A stretch of DNA of 64,000 bases. Origin: Tyto alba. Taxonomy: Eukaryota > Chordata > Aves > Strigiformes > Tytonidae. Below the pieces are notes generated by a model, which was given only the letters and a program-made list of their open reading frames with translations, did not search any database and was not told the DNA's origin. This document shows, one piece after another, positions 1-12,873 of this stretch (position 1 is the stretch's first letter; every line of letters starts with the position of its first letter). A program made the position numbers and the translations under genes. The stretch is taken from positions 26,128,899-26,192,898 of the forward strand of contig NW_024881282.1 in assembly GCF_018691265.1 (NCBI RefSeq), written 5' to 3'.

Positions 1-3000
1 AAGATATTTGAGATAAGTGTTCAGCAAAAAAAAACCCTCCAGGAGACTCAGCACCTGTAAAAGATCTCCCTGCAGAGGGGGAGATCCCTTCTCCCCTTGG
101 AAACGAATGGGTGCCAGAGGGGCCACCTCTACTATAGCAACAAACTGCAGATCCTTCCCTTCCACCATAGACCTTACCTGATTAAGCAGTACTCTAGCAG
201 AGGAGTCTGCCTGAAGGGTTGAGCCACACATTTTCCTTCTGAACAATGAAGGCCATCATAATGTATCTTGCAGGAATTATCTGAAATCCCTTCCCAGCTG
301 TGGTGGGAATGGGGCTGCCTCCCACGCACCACCTGAGCTCATTGTCAGTTTTGCTGTTCCCAGAAAAAGCAGCTTCTGTGGGAGAATGCTAACGGGGGAT
401 GTTCCCAAAGACAGCTAAACAGCTCCGAACACCAGGATAAACATCTTGAAATACAACCTGAATTTGAAAAAAAAGACTGCGAACAAGAGTGGCATGTTCA
501 CATTAACACGTTACTCAATGGACAACCTGCTTTAATTGGATCTCTTGGAGCTTTATCAGGGTGAGACTTTCACTCTTACTAGACTGAATGACAATGATTA
601 AGTATGAAAATGCACATGTCCCTGTGCTTAGGTCAGTGCTTGGTTAGCTCTGTGCCACTCACAAACACACACAGACATTAAGACTGTTGCTATCTGGTAA
701 CAAGTTGTATTGGAGGGATCTAAAAGAAACCCACTGAGAACAACTATCCCAAACCACAGATGTTATGGAAGAGATACTCTGTAGATCCTAACAGTTTTAT
801 CTCCGTTTTTCTGGAGTTGAACTTTAAGTAGTTTCTGTTTTTACACAGGTGTCCTTTCAAGTAACAGAGAGGGAAAAGTCATTGCCATTTTCCTTTGTGC
901 TCACTTAACTTTCAGACTAGAGTGGACATGGGGCCAGTCTTACGCAAAGCAGCCTACTTGCAGCTAGTTCAGGCATGGCCACATGAGCTGCAGCTGCATT
1001 TATGACTTCCATTCAGACACAGCCTCCAAGAGTCATCTTTCACATTACCATGTCACTTCTCCATGCTGACAGTACTTTGCACTACAGGGGCACCTTCAAT
1101 GTAAGGACTGTAAAGCACTCTGCAACACCAGACTGCTTATGAATTAAGCTTTGCTTGCACTGGCAAGCAATTCCTGTAGTGAATTAAATACCCCTTCCAA
1201 GCCCCTAAATAAGCTCATGAGACTACGGAAATCATCTGAAATGAACCCTTGCCTTCCCAGCCCTCCTTCCCTCACAGATGTATGCAGTGTTGATTATTGT
1301 CTGAATTAAGACAAATTATATTTAATAGAACTGAAGCTGTACACATTTTTAAAGCAGACTGGCTCTGTGTGACTGTGTTGAACAAACAGTCCTACTGAGG
1401 CAATAGTTCACAGTTATTGCTTGGTTCTTTGTTTTCTGTTTTTTGATTTTAAAAAATGCTTCTCTATAAAACTTGAGATGCAATAAAAATGAAGATGAAG
1501 GAAACAAAGGGTTGTGAAACCATTCAGAACCCTGATTAATGGAAAAAATCCCAGCAGAATCGAATTCTTTGATTCTCACATTTCTATTTTAAGAGAGACT
1601 TCCCAGGAAGCTCATTCTCACATCAGCAGCATACCTGATATCCAGAGAGTAAATGAGCAGGAACTCACCGCGGTGCCAGACTTCTATCAGCCATTAGAGC
1701 AGGAAAGATTTACAGCATGAGGCTGTATAATAAACCATCCTTATGGTGATAAATCAATTCTCAGAAAAGAGAGAGGAATGTGTTCTTATGGGCTGCTGTG
1801 GTTAAGGCACAGGAGTGGACATCAAAAAAAAAAGAGCATCATGCAGAAGGTGCTATATAGCATCGTGGTGCTGCCGTGTGCACTTTGCAATTCATGAAAC
1901 CTTTTCCTGCACTGTCCATCTTTTGAGTATGAAATTTCCTTTAATCTCATATATTCATGCCTGTGAAGGGCTCTGGCATTCTTAGGTAGGAGGTGTTGCA
2001 ATCCAGTATTGCAATGCTTTTCTGAATGGGCAAAAAAGGTTTTAAAAGACATTTTAGTGGTTTACAGGGCTGAAACACGGTTGAGGGAAAATATACATTT
2101 CTTGGGGGGAAGCATAACAATGAATTTTTAATGAAGAATGGTCAAAAGGTCAGAAGAGCACAATGCGACTCCTTTCAAAGTGGTGTGATAAGCTGGAACC
2201 ACACATCTGCAGGAGACTTAACTGGAATAAAGAAAACATCCTGATAACCAGAGTTAATCAGCTGTCATGGCCTCACCAGCACACACTACCTTTCTTGGAA
2301 AGGGAGGGAAAAAAAATACATTAAAAAAGAACAGTTTTTCAGGCACGTATTCCTGAAAAAGAGGCTCTACAGCAAGCAGCAAAACCAGCAAGTGTGTCAC
2401 TGGTGAAAATGCAGATCTCATTTACCAGAAATGTAAAAGACAAATCCGAATAGTGGGGAAAACCTGTTTAACAACTTCAAGCTTCTGTTATTTTCAGCAA
2501 CAGATCAATCAAGGAACAGGAGGTGAGTGGGAAGAATATACTGGGACCTACCTGTCCTTGGGAACAGACAACAGGGCAAGAAATGGAAAGTGCTCAGGCG
2601 TGACTCAGTTTGCACAACTCATATGCACTGTGGACATCCACAGCAGAGGTAGTTGTCCTCAGTTCCCTTTACTGACAAAGGAGATTAAACAAGAGTTTCA
2701 AGGACAAAATTCCTCCCCTTCTAAAATAAACACCTAAAATAGAGATTTGCTATTTTAAAATCATTGTTTCCCTCTTTTGTCTATAGAGTTCAGGATGACT
2801 AACGCAAATGGAGACAACTTAAGGTGGAATGGGGAATCCCATCCCAAGATTCATCCCAAAATGAATTTCCTCTTCCAGTTGTCCTGCCACAATGATACCT
2901 GTCTCAATGACACGGTAATTCCTTACAGAAATTGAACTGTTGGAAATATTCCTGTCTACCAAAATAAAGGAAATTTGAGAATAGTATTTTGCAAATAAAG

Positions 3001-5974
3001 GTGTTTGGACCTCAGAATGGTTTTAACCATTTCCATGTGTTATTATTTACATGTTCTTGTTCCAAGCACATGCCAAAATTGATTGTGAAAACGGTCTTTT
3101 GTTTTTTTGCACTTGGTTATTCATACGCCTGCATGAAAGCCTCAAACTTAACTGTGCATCTGAATTCTAAGTGCATCTGAAATCCTAAAAGATCTCAAAT
3201 TCACAACTGGTTATTTTATAAACAAAATCAAATCCTGAGGAAAACTGCAAACCCCATTGCAATATTAGGTATGAAACAACACCTGCTTAACAATGGCATA
3301 AGCAACACTTGATGGTATTTGCGGGCAAACTATAAAATTTTCAGAATTAAAAATGGGAATGACTTTATAATAACAAGCCAGTCATCGGCCTGGGCTTGGG
3401 CACATAACTGCTTTCTGCCATTGATAAAGTACAGCAGCACCTTAGGAGAAGGATCACACGAACTAAACTTTTTTACAGAAGATAGCAAGATGGGCCCACG
3501 GAGCTTAGTGACACTAAATGCAAACATCATGTAAATATTTAACAATCTCTGCTTCCAAGAAAATTCAGGCCACATGAGACATAGATTAGGATTGTGTGTC
3601 ACGAGCCTATTCCAGTATTAGCATTAATGGGATCTAAACTGGACAGCCAAAATAACAAAATAGTTGCTAGAAAACAGCAGCTAAGCTATCTGCCATGCTG
3701 TCTTCATCTGTCTTATGATGGTATAAGTCCAAGCTACAGTTAGTGATACTTACGCAAAAGTCAGAGAAGATTAGTAAATCAGGAGTCCAGGTCTACAGTA
3801 CTGGGCTCAGAGATAAAGTGGAATTCATTTAACCTGTTAATGAGGATTCTAGCATTCAAATGCCCTATCCTGAATCTTTTCAAACTGACATTGTGTTGAA
3901 TGATAAAGTTAATATCAGCTGACAGTTTGCCAGAAGCCATTAATTTAAACTCTCAATTTTGTTTCAGGGCTTGTTAATTTTGTTGTGGCCTTAGAAGAGG
4001 AAGAATCCAAGTAAAGAACCCCCATGTTTTTTCTTTTTTTTTTTTCCAATCAGAAAGATCATTTTCTCCCTGCCCACTTTTTTTTTAAAAAAAAAAAAAG
4101 AAGTAAAAATGAAATTAGACCTTTGTTTATGCAATACTCTGCACTGGTCCTGGATTTATTTTTGAAAGTTGGTAAACTCTCCTTCCAATTTAAATTGATT
4201 AAATAGGTACAGCTGAGTAAATGGACAGAGTTAAACTGTAAGTCATATGTTTTCACTTTAAAATTACATGTAGAGGAACACAGAGAAAGAAATCAAGGAA
4301 GAAAAGTTGTACAAAGGAGAGTTCTCTGTTTTCGAGCTTAAGAAAATAAAATTACAAACAAGATTTTATGCCCACCACATTTTGCCCTCATGTAGCAGTT
4401 GCTGTGGTCAGCTATGGCTGGCTTGCTCACACCAGTGAGTGTGCTGTGATGCAAGGCACACATCTTACTAAGTAGCACTTGGTGTCCTTTGGAAGTATTC
4501 TGTATCTCATGTTGCATCAGCTAGATGTATTTTCACAGTCTGTTGGTCATAACATGGAGTAGATATACACAAACCACTACCAAAATGCAGCTGAAATGCT
4601 TCCATAATAAAGTACTCTGGTCAAAACCATTTCCTTTCTCTTAAAAATAGTATCTCTAGCAAGCAGCATCTGTAAGTCTTCAAAGAAGGAATCTAGTAAT
4701 TCTAGTTAATACTATTATTCCCCTATCAAAAGCACATATTAGACTGTAAGCCAATTCCTTTGTGTACACAAAATAATTAAGGTACTTCAATGAACTACAT
4801 GGTTTCCACAAAAATGAAAATTAAAGGCAATTCTGTGCAGTCAAAAGGGATTTTATACAGTTTTTGTTAAACCATGAAGAATAAAAGAGGCGTAATTTTC
4901 TTAATATTGGATTTTTTCCCCTTGATAATTGGAAATATTAACTACATATAAATCTTTATATAGAATATATATAAAAAATAAATATATGGAAATATTAAAA
5001 ATCCAGTACAATGGCTTTGTGGAACCTGAAAACAAACAGATGTCTGCCTCATCTTGGAAAATAACTTATGTAATTTTCTGCTGGAAAGAACCTGCACAGG
5101 CTAATTTGCAAAATATTTTTGCCATCCCTGAAAGAGGACTGTGGAACCAGCTTCTGTATCTGCTCTGAAAACTGTTGAAGGTGCTATGACAGTAGAAAGA
5201 CATGCCTCTTTCCTTAGTGTATACACAAGTTTATTAAAGCAAACTATTTTTTTTCTTCTCTGTATTTGGGACCTGCCTGTAATATGAATTTAATCCACTT
5301 TCACTAATGCTTTTCTATAGTATTTACAGTAAACCTTGTTGAACTGTTTTCATCTACATTCCACATGAATGCTTTCCCTTTCCTGCTTGTTTGTTCTAGG
5401 CAAACACAGATTGCTGACTTACACTGTGAGATCCAGTTCTCACTTTTATTTAATGGGTCAAACATATTTTCCATGTTACGTTGTTCATTATATTTCAATA
5501 TTTGGTCATAGACCCAGCCACAGATCTAATCACTACATGACAGAAGTGATATAATACATGTGAACCCTTTCCAACACATATGGTTAAAATACTGCTCAAA
5601 AATATTTTTTTCTGCATAGGGAAATTTCTTGAATAACTGAAGGGGGAACCTTCCCATTACATGTAGCAGAAGTCCATGATGCTCTCAGACTTAATATTTT
5701 ATCATCTGGGGCTTCATGCTCTCAAGGCACTGAAAAGCCAAGTTAGAATGCCAGCAGCACTGTTCTCAAAGCAAACATTGCACTGTTTCTGATTTGCAAA
5801 AGTGAAGTTTCTACTTCACCAGGAGTGAGAGGTGGCAGCTCTGTGCTCTGCGACGGGGATACCGTGGAAACTTCTTGCTGACTCCACAGGGGAGCCGTTC
5901 TGTGAGCCTGCAAGCTCCCAAAAGAGGGAGGATGTCAGACAAATAGAACAAGCAATGTTCATTGAGCAACATGG
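1..5974. other. intergenic DNA, no gene recognised
   Basis: AT-rich single-copy-looking sequence. Open frames here are short (94 residues at most), lack recognisable domains and overlap each other on both strands, as expected by chance. I see no tRNA, no LTR and no CR1 signature. By mammalian synteny this would be DNA between NBEA and DCLK1; that is inference. Confidence 0.6.
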
Positions 5975-6300
5975 CTGGTGAAGGGTCTGGAACAAAAGGG
6001 TTATGAGGAGCGGTTGAGGGAACTTGGGGTTGTTTAGCCTGGATGGAAGGAGGCTGAGGGGAAACCTTATCACTCCTTACAACTACATGAAAAGAGGTTG
6101 TAGCGGGGTGGGTGTCGGTCTCTTTCCCCAAGTAATGAGTGATAGCACAACAGGAAATGGCCTCAAGTTGTACCAGGGGTGGTTTAGACTGATTATTAGG
6201 AAAAATTTCTTCACTGAAAAGGGTTGTCAAGCATTGGAACAGGCTGCCCAGGGAAGTGGTTGAGTCACCATCCCTGAGGGTATTTAAAAGATGTGTAGAT
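5975..6300 (+). mobile_element. CR1 LINE fragment (3' part, end lost)
   Basis: The stretch reads like the last part of avian CR1 ORF2 plus the 3' UTR. It has the 'tatgaggagcggttgaggga' segment, then 'ggcctcaagttgtaccaggg', 'aggaaaaatttcttcactg', and 'aacaggctgcccagggaagt' before 'tatttaaaag'. It runs in the plus orientation. The typical final portion ending in ATTCTATG repeats is missing; the match stops near 6300 in a short GATACAAGAT duplication. Stops and indels break the frame, so this is a dead copy. The element is 5'-truncated, as nearly all CR1 insertions are. Confidence 0.93.
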
Positions 6301-7042
6301 GTGTAGAGATCTGAAATCAGGAAGATACAAGATGATACAAGATGATTTAAGAATTTGTCTCCTTCCTCCTGAAAGATGACATGTGTATCGCAGGTACATC
6401 TCTAATTGGGTGAAGTTAAAGAGTATGTTTCCTCCTTTCCTACCTCACATATATCTCTCTTTGCTATGACAAGGCAGGGGGACAATATATGACTCTCACT
6501 AGGAGAAGATCATCACTCCAGAACAAAGCCCTAGCTTTTACTTTTACATCAAAGATCTAATATTCAAAGGACAAAATAGTTCATTATACGTATTGCTAAA
6601 ATGGTTCCAGTGATGTGCTACCTTACACAAACAAGGACAGCTTCTACGAACAGAAACTGTACTCATAAATAAATCTTCTACCCCCAAAAGTCCATGAGTA
6701 ATGAGTTTGGTTCAAATTCTAGCAACTTTTGTTTGACTGATCCATTCGACACTGGGAGTGATGAAACAGTGCAGCAGTGATGCAGCATATACATTTAATA
6801 ATCAGAAGTATTGGAGATCCAAGAGTTCAAAAACTGGACCCAAAATATACCAGGAGAGGATCAGAGCAACATGTGCAACCGTCAGTCCCAAAGGATGCTG
6901 TGCCTTTGCCTCACCCAGCTACAAGGTGAGCTGGAAAACAGCAGCTGAACCTATGACAATGTCCTTTTCTTTAAGTACTAAAAGCTGCACATTTGTTCAT
7001 CAGGGAACCAAGCAACATCAGAAAAACTTTGGCAGAACTAGT
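6301..7042. other. intergenic DNA between CR1 and LTR
   Basis: Nothing recognised. The sequence at 6709-6719 resembles a Pol III B box but has no convincing A box or tRNA fold around it. The last five bases (7038-7042, CTAGT) are the target-site duplication of the adjacent LTR. Confidence 0.55.
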
Positions 7043-7170
7043 TGTCCTGGGTTGAGTGAGTGGTGGAGTTTTTTGGTGGCAGGGGAGGGGGCTATCGGGG
7101 CGGCCCCCTGTGAGAAGCTTCTCAAAGCTCCCCCAGCTCCAAGTCAGCTCCACTTCTGTTTGGAAACTGA

Positions 7171-7205
7171 GCCAATCGGCTGCGCCTCTGCGATAACGTA
7201 TTTAA
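7171..7205 (+). promoter_or_regulatory. LTR promoter core: CCAAT and TATA-like boxes
   Basis: GCCAATCGG at 7171-7179 is followed about 20 bp later by GTATTTAAG near 7198-7206. The spacing and order are those of a retroviral U3 promoter. In the sister LTR at 32519-33410 the CCAAT is altered to CCCAT while the TATTTAAG is kept. Whether it is active today cannot be told from sequence. Confidence 0.6.
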
Positions 7206-7919
7206 GAAGGGACGTGGTGACATGCAGTGGGACTTGTGAGGAGGAGTTGCTGCAGCTGCGTGAACACCAAGGTCAGTGGAGGAATGGAGGGAGAAAGGAG
7301 GGGGGAGGTGTGCCGGAGCAGAGACCCCCCTGTATCCTGTGGTGAGACGGCAGGGCGGCCCCCCCTGCCACCCATGGAGATCTACGGTGGAGCAGACACT
7401 GATTTATGGCCTGTGGCTCCTGCTTGGTATAATCAATGTGCTGTGCCCGAAGAAGGCCGGGGTCTCATGGGAAAAGTCAGCCTCGCTGCTGTAATTCAGT
7501 GCTGGGAGGATTGCAGCATGCGGGGGAATCCCACGCCGGAGCAGCTCGGGAAGGGCTGCAGCCGTGGGAGGGAATCCAGTCGGAGGAAGTTAGTGACCCA
7601 TGACAGAGCAGTGTGGGGAACGCTGCGGCCCGTGGGAGGAATTCATGTTGGAGAAAGTTTGTGGAGGACTGTCTGCTGTGAGAGGGGGACCATGATGGAG
7701 CAGGGGGAACAAGTTCTGGACACTCCCCTCACCGAAGATGAAGAAAGTGGCAGCGCTGACTGCACCCCCAATTCCCTGCCCCTACGCCACTGGGGGAGGA
7801 GGTAGAGATATCGGGAGCACAGCTGAGCCCAGGAAGAAGGGAGGGGTGGGGGGAAGGTGTTCTCAAGATGTGGCAATGCTTCTCACTGTCCTACTCTGTT
7901 ATGTGTTGTTAGTGTCTGT

Positions 7920-7925
7920 AATAAA
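7920..7925 (+). terminator. LTR poly(A) signal
   Basis: AATAAA is followed by a T-rich and TG-containing stretch (TGTATGTTCTTTTTTTT), the expected layout of an LTR R/U5 polyadenylation site. The hexamer is preserved in the minus-strand sister LTR. Confidence 0.7.
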
Positions 7926-8118
7926 TGTATGTTCTTTTTTTTCTTCCCCTAATGAGTCTGCCTCTTGCTCGTGATCATAAAGGGGGATTTTTCCCCATCC
8001 CAGTCCTATCTCGAACCCCAAGCCTGGCTCTCTGTCCCTTCTCATTGCCGGAGGGGAAGGGAGAGAGAGGTGCTGCATTGTGGTTGGCTGCCAACCAGGC
8101 CTAAACCACGACACTAGT

Positions 8119-10959
8119 GTAGACTATACCTGGCAGGTCAGCCAACATGATAACCATAACCAGCATCTGCGAACAGCCACTGCAGGGGGCCGGACGTGGG
8201 TCGCTGTCCCTTGGGCCTCAGCTGAGACAGTTCCTATCTCATGGCACTGGCTATAGAAAGCCCACTGAAAGTGGTGCTGCTTGTGTCCTGGTTGCCACTA
8301 CAGTAAAAGGGACAAATCCTTGTGCATCCAGGTGCTACTTGAGTCTTGAAACTGGAGACACATAGAGGTCACCTCAATATATGTCATCCTGTGAGAACTA
8401 GAGTAAATGAAAATGTCTAAAATGGAACCAAGTTTAATTTTGGGAGCATGGGGAAATCAGTTGTACACAAAATAAGTGGTAACTAATTTGGTTTTATAGA
8501 AATAAAATGATGACTTGTAGCAGCAGCACTGAAAAGACAAAATAAATGTACTTTAGAAAAACTGTGCCCAGAAGACCCAGTGGGGAACTCAGTGGGTGTG
8601 ACAAAGGGGATTAAGGAAAATTGGCAGAACTACAGTTTGAGTAAGAGACAGTTTTCATGAACTTCAGACCACATGAACCAGTTTGCAAGCCCCATGTCAG
8701 TACATTTTCTCATGTGGTTCTCTGAGGGGCTCAGACCTCAAACTGCACCTGAAGAGGTTCTTGGCTTCTACTTACAGCACCTGCATCCACTTCAGGGAGT
8801 CCACCCAGCAGGTATTTCTTGTGACATCAGTACATTAGGCCTGACCATATCTACAAGAACTGTACTAAAATAGTTGTCTCTGCATTTATCAGTGCTGTTG
8901 TCTGTGCAGTTGACACCTGAGGTCAAGATAGAGCTCACTCAGACATTGCTGCAGCAGTGTCAGCCTTCAGCTTCAGGTCATCTCTGGCTCCAGGGCTTGC
9001 AGGCAGCCTGTAGAGCTGAGGTTGGGCATTTGCTCCTCTGTGTGGCCACTGCAAGGTGTGATAAATGGCTTCTACCTTCTTCTGTTGCTCTAATGCAAAA
9101 GATGCTGTTTAAATATTTACTTATCACACCATCTTCTATCTTGTGTCTCAGGCTCTAACAACTATCAATTATCTTTTTGTCCTTTCATTTCACATTATCA
9201 ATTTACTTTTGATTGTTAGTCACAGCAAAAGGTCACACAAGATGGAACATCACTGGTTTAAAAAGTAGCTGGAAAATACTGAAAATCCTGCCAATGTATA
9301 GCTGATGAAACTTTCCAACTTTTTCTGTTTTCTACACAGGAAATAATACTGTGCTGAACTAAGACTTTAGTAAAATCAAATCAGTGTTCAGCTGGTGGAA
9401 GCTGATTTTAATATGTAGCACTCAAAGCCTTTTTTTATAAAGCCCACCCAGCAAGAATTTCTATTTAGCAGTAGACTGGGACACTTTTTAGTAGCTGTCC
9501 TTGGGAGAAAGCCCTTAAGACCCAAGAAACTCACAGCCCTGCATTGGTGTGTGCCCATATTTACTCAGTACTCAACAGCCACGTTAAACAACTGAATGCA
9601 CCTACCAGTAGCAAAATTCATATTTAGCCACTTTTACAGGAAAACACTTTGATGTTTCAAACATCGGTCTTCTCAATTTAAAATCTGACACCAAAATTAG
9701 TTTTTTGACTTGAGAAATAAACAGGCTGGTTTTACAAACAGAGATAGATCAGTAAAGTTACTACATCAGAACTCAAGTGACATTGTTAGTGAAAGAGATT
9801 GCAAATATCAACCCCTTATTCCAAATATCTATCTCTCCATTTTGTTCTACCCTGCATTAATTAAGACACTGACAATAATACATTTTTCCCTTGTCATATT
9901 TCAGCCATTGTGCAATCTGGATAAACATAGGTACCAGGGAACTTGAAAAGGAAGGGTGACAGGGAAAGGAAAGCCACACCACTTAATCTAAGTTATAGAA
10001 ATCATTTGAAGAGCAGCAGTGAACCATGGAATATATTTATTATCTTCACATCTCAAACTTTCTTTGTACAAGAGATTATAATAGTGCAATAGACAGAGAA
10101 CAGAACAAGCAGAAGAGAATATCCAGTGGGATCTTTCAATTGTCTACTCTTGTCCCGAGATTGCTAGATGTCTCTGATGCTCAAGATACTCAAACTCTTT
10201 CCAACTTCTGCCAATATGTTAAAAATACAAAATTTATGGTGATCTACTCTGAAATGGAACTTACATTGGCTGTGCAGGCATGAGATTAAACCAAAAGTGT
10301 GACCTGAAGATAGACAGTTCCTCAAGATGAAGAAAAAAAGAACCATAAAAGAAAAAAAAATCAATACTATAACCACTGAGATGGCCCAAAGCAAAATGCT
10401 CTACGCCCCTCCCTGACATCTGTGATGTGGACATCCTGGGAGGTTTAAGGAAGAGTACTGAAAACATTAAGTTCCTCACCTCAGCACACACAAAGCTGAG
10501 TGTTCAGGCCCTGTATGTTTTAACAGTCAAACCCAGAATTTGGCAGCTGAGATGGGTGCTGCTGTGTAGAACACAGAGGCCTTGCAGAGAGCAGAAGTAG
10601 GGCAGCAGGTACACCCCACCTCTCACCCATAGTGTTACAAACAGGTGGGCTTCCCTGGTGCTGCTTCCTCTCCTCCTTGTGACAGTGCATTATTAGGGAT
10701 GTGGTTTGTGTCTGTAGCTATGTGCGTTTGCACAGGTGTGTATGTTCAACTAGTTCCTAGGTATGTCTATTGGCTTGTGATTATTAAAAATATATTGAAC
10801 CAGGGAAATTACACCCATGTGCTTTAGCCTGGGCTTCTGAGGATGCAGGAACAACTCTTCAGTGAAGAGTATTTTGCTTCCTACATTGACTTCACTCCAG
10901 GCCACCTAGACAAGAAAACAATTGAAGTTTGAAAACTGCTTAGTCCATGGTAGCACAAC
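8119..10959. other. intergenic DNA, no gene recognised
   Basis: No domain, RNA gene or repeat family was recognised. Open frames at 8673-8873 and 8874-9158 abut but show no known motif and have ordinary noncoding composition. Confidence 0.55.
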
Positions 10960-11612
10960 AGCAAAACTGAGCTTGAAGAGTGGCAAGCCAAACTCGGTAG
11001 CCAAAAGGGCCAACCATGTCCTGAGGTGCATCAAGCACAGCATAGCCAACTGGCCAAGGGAGGTGACTGTCCCACTCTGCACTGCACTGATGTGGCCCCG
11101 GCTCAAGTACTATGTGCAGTTTTGAGCACCTGAATATAAGGACATCAAATTGTTAGAGTGTGTCCAGAGGAGGACAACCAAGATGGTAAAAGGTCTTGAG
11201 GGCAAGACTCACGAGGAGCTGCTGAGGTCACTTGGTTTGTTCAGCTTGGAGAAGAGAAGGTTGAGGGGTGACCTCATCAGAGCCTACAACTTCCTCAAGG
11301 GGAACAGAAGAGGAGGAGGTGCTGATCTCCTCTTTGGTTACCAGTGAGAGGACACTAGGAATTGGAATTAAGCTGCTTCAGGGGAAGTTCAGACTGGACG
11401 TTAGGAAAAGGTTCTTCACTGAGAGGGTGGTCGGTCACTAGAGCAGACTCCCTAGGGAAATGGTCACGGCACCAAGCCTGTCAGAGATCAAGGAGTGTCT
11501 GGACAATGATTTCAGCTGTATGGTTTAGTTTTAGGCAGTCCTGCGAGGAGCAGAGTTGGACTTGGTGATCCTTATGGGTGCCTTCCAAGTTAATATATTC
11601 TATGATTCTATA
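10960..11612 (+). mobile_element. CR1 LINE, 3' end with intact terminus
   Basis: A plus-oriented, 5'-truncated CR1 insertion. The end of the reverse-transcriptase ORF is recognisable at 11150-11347, where the frame reads [14 protein letters not shown] and then [20 protein letters not shown], the hallmark C-terminal region of CR1 ORF2. It is followed by the 3' UTR and the typical terminus ATTCTATGATTCTATA at about 11597-11612. Upstream, the sequence 'agggccaaccatgtcctgag' also matches CR1. Stop codons and frame breaks show that it is dead. The 5' boundary is approximate. It is a different, more divergent subfamily than the fragment at 5975. Confidence 0.95.
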
Positions 11613-12873
11613 AACCCATCTAAGTCTTATTCTCTCTCTGTGTGTAAATACCTCCAGTTATAACAACTACTGGTGCTGCTAAGTACAAGCAACTCAGGCC
11701 ACCTCCATCCAAACCTTGCAGACTCCGGCTTCCTGGACAGCCCCTCAAGAGAGACATGTAACCATGAAACTTCACAGAAAACACCATATGAGAAGGGATT
11801 TGTTACTGTTATACAAGGGCAGTTTTCAGTTATGTGGCGATAAATGCAACTGTTGCTGTTTCCATTTCTCCCCACACATCATTTGTGTTATTTGAATTAA
11901 ACTCATGCTACTGATCTCTTCCTGAGAAGCTAATGGAGCAGATATTATTTGGAACGTACTAAATGGAAACATGGCAAGTATTTTGTTAATGGACTATACA
12001 GATTTTTGTGAGGCAGAACAGGAAATCAGCACATTGCTATTTCTGGCTTTGTTGGCCGGATGTTTTTTGCATAATGTTTGCATACAGAAAAGCCAAGTCC
12101 TACAACTGCAAGGGTGAACACAGCCCAGCATTCAGACAGGACAGGCAGAGGGTTGGCTGGGGAATACTGTAATAAATTGAGTGAACAGTGGATGTGGCCA
12201 TGCTAAAATCTAGAATTTATGCCCACTACTGCCAGAAATTACATTTTTACAACCTGTGCATTATGTAACTTGCAAAATGGGTAAAAAATGCTTGCAAACT
12301 GGGGGTCAGAGACATTGCAGAAAAATAAATGTTAGGAAGAGCACAAAATTATTAGTAGCAATTGGTAGATTGCATCAATTTACAACCTCTTGGTTCCCAG
12401 CTTAATGCAGTGTTTTTCTAAGACACAAGGTATCTACTCTTAAAGAGGTTGGGAAAGCAGAAAAGAGCTCTTATATAAAGAGCATATATCATGTGTGGTG
12501 CTCTGAAGGGCTACTGCACAGAGGCAACTAAAGGTCTGTCACTAAGTCACCTGTATGTTATTATGTAGTACTGGGGAGATGTGTAATGTCTTGCATGGGA
12601 CCGGTTCAAAACCTTGAAGCAAACAGAGAGCCTTTAGGACACACAAGCCCTTTTTAGTCTGAAAGGCAGGTATTAAACCTCAAACCAAGCACCAAGTGAA
12701 AACAACAACTCAGCACCACTGTTACAGGATCAAGGGAGAAACAAAATAAAATTCACCAGAAGAGTACTGAGTCAGCACTGGCTGGCTCTGTCACCGGTGA
12801 CCAATCAGACAGATTGACTCAGAGAGTATAACACCAATAAACAGATAACAGATGAGGTACAAGGGACTCAGGA
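11613..12873. other. intergenic DNA, no gene recognised
   Basis: Nothing recognised on either strand. The part near 12780-12850 is somewhat richer in short dyads (CACCGGTGA) but shows no element I can name. Confidence 0.5.

Larger units (their letters stand above)
7043..8113 (+). mobile_element. solo LTR of an avian endogenous retrovirus
   Basis: A complete 1071-bp solo LTR begins TGTCCTGGGTTGAG and ends CTAAACCACGACA, so it has the TG...CA ends of retroviral LTRs. It is flanked by a perfect 5-bp duplication, CTAGT, at 7038-7042 and 8114-8118. A CCAAT box and TATA-like box sit in the 5' third and an AATAAA signal sits at 7920-7925, the usual U3-R-U5 order. No gag, pol or env follows, so the provirus was lost by LTR-LTR recombination. 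A 5-bp duplication fits ERVL-like or some class I avian ERVs. The same family occurs at 32519-33410 (close relative) and 12874-13882 (older). Open frames inside it are not convincing genes because a single-base difference in a C run puts the two young copies in different frames. Confidence 0.93.

Noticed and set aside
5811..6230. 139-codon minus-strand frame
   Set aside because: Mostly antisense to a CR1 LINE fragment.
6709..6719. B-box-like GGTTCAAATTC
   Set aside because: No A box at the right distance and no tRNA-like folding nearby.
7227..7805. Long open frame (192 codons) inside the LTR at 7043, with a similar frame at 32655-33176 in the sister LTR
   Set aside because: A C-run of 7 versus 8 bases near the middle shifts the two copies relative to each other, and the older LTR is open in a different frame. 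The pattern fits GC-rich LTR sequence with few chance stops, not a conserved protein.
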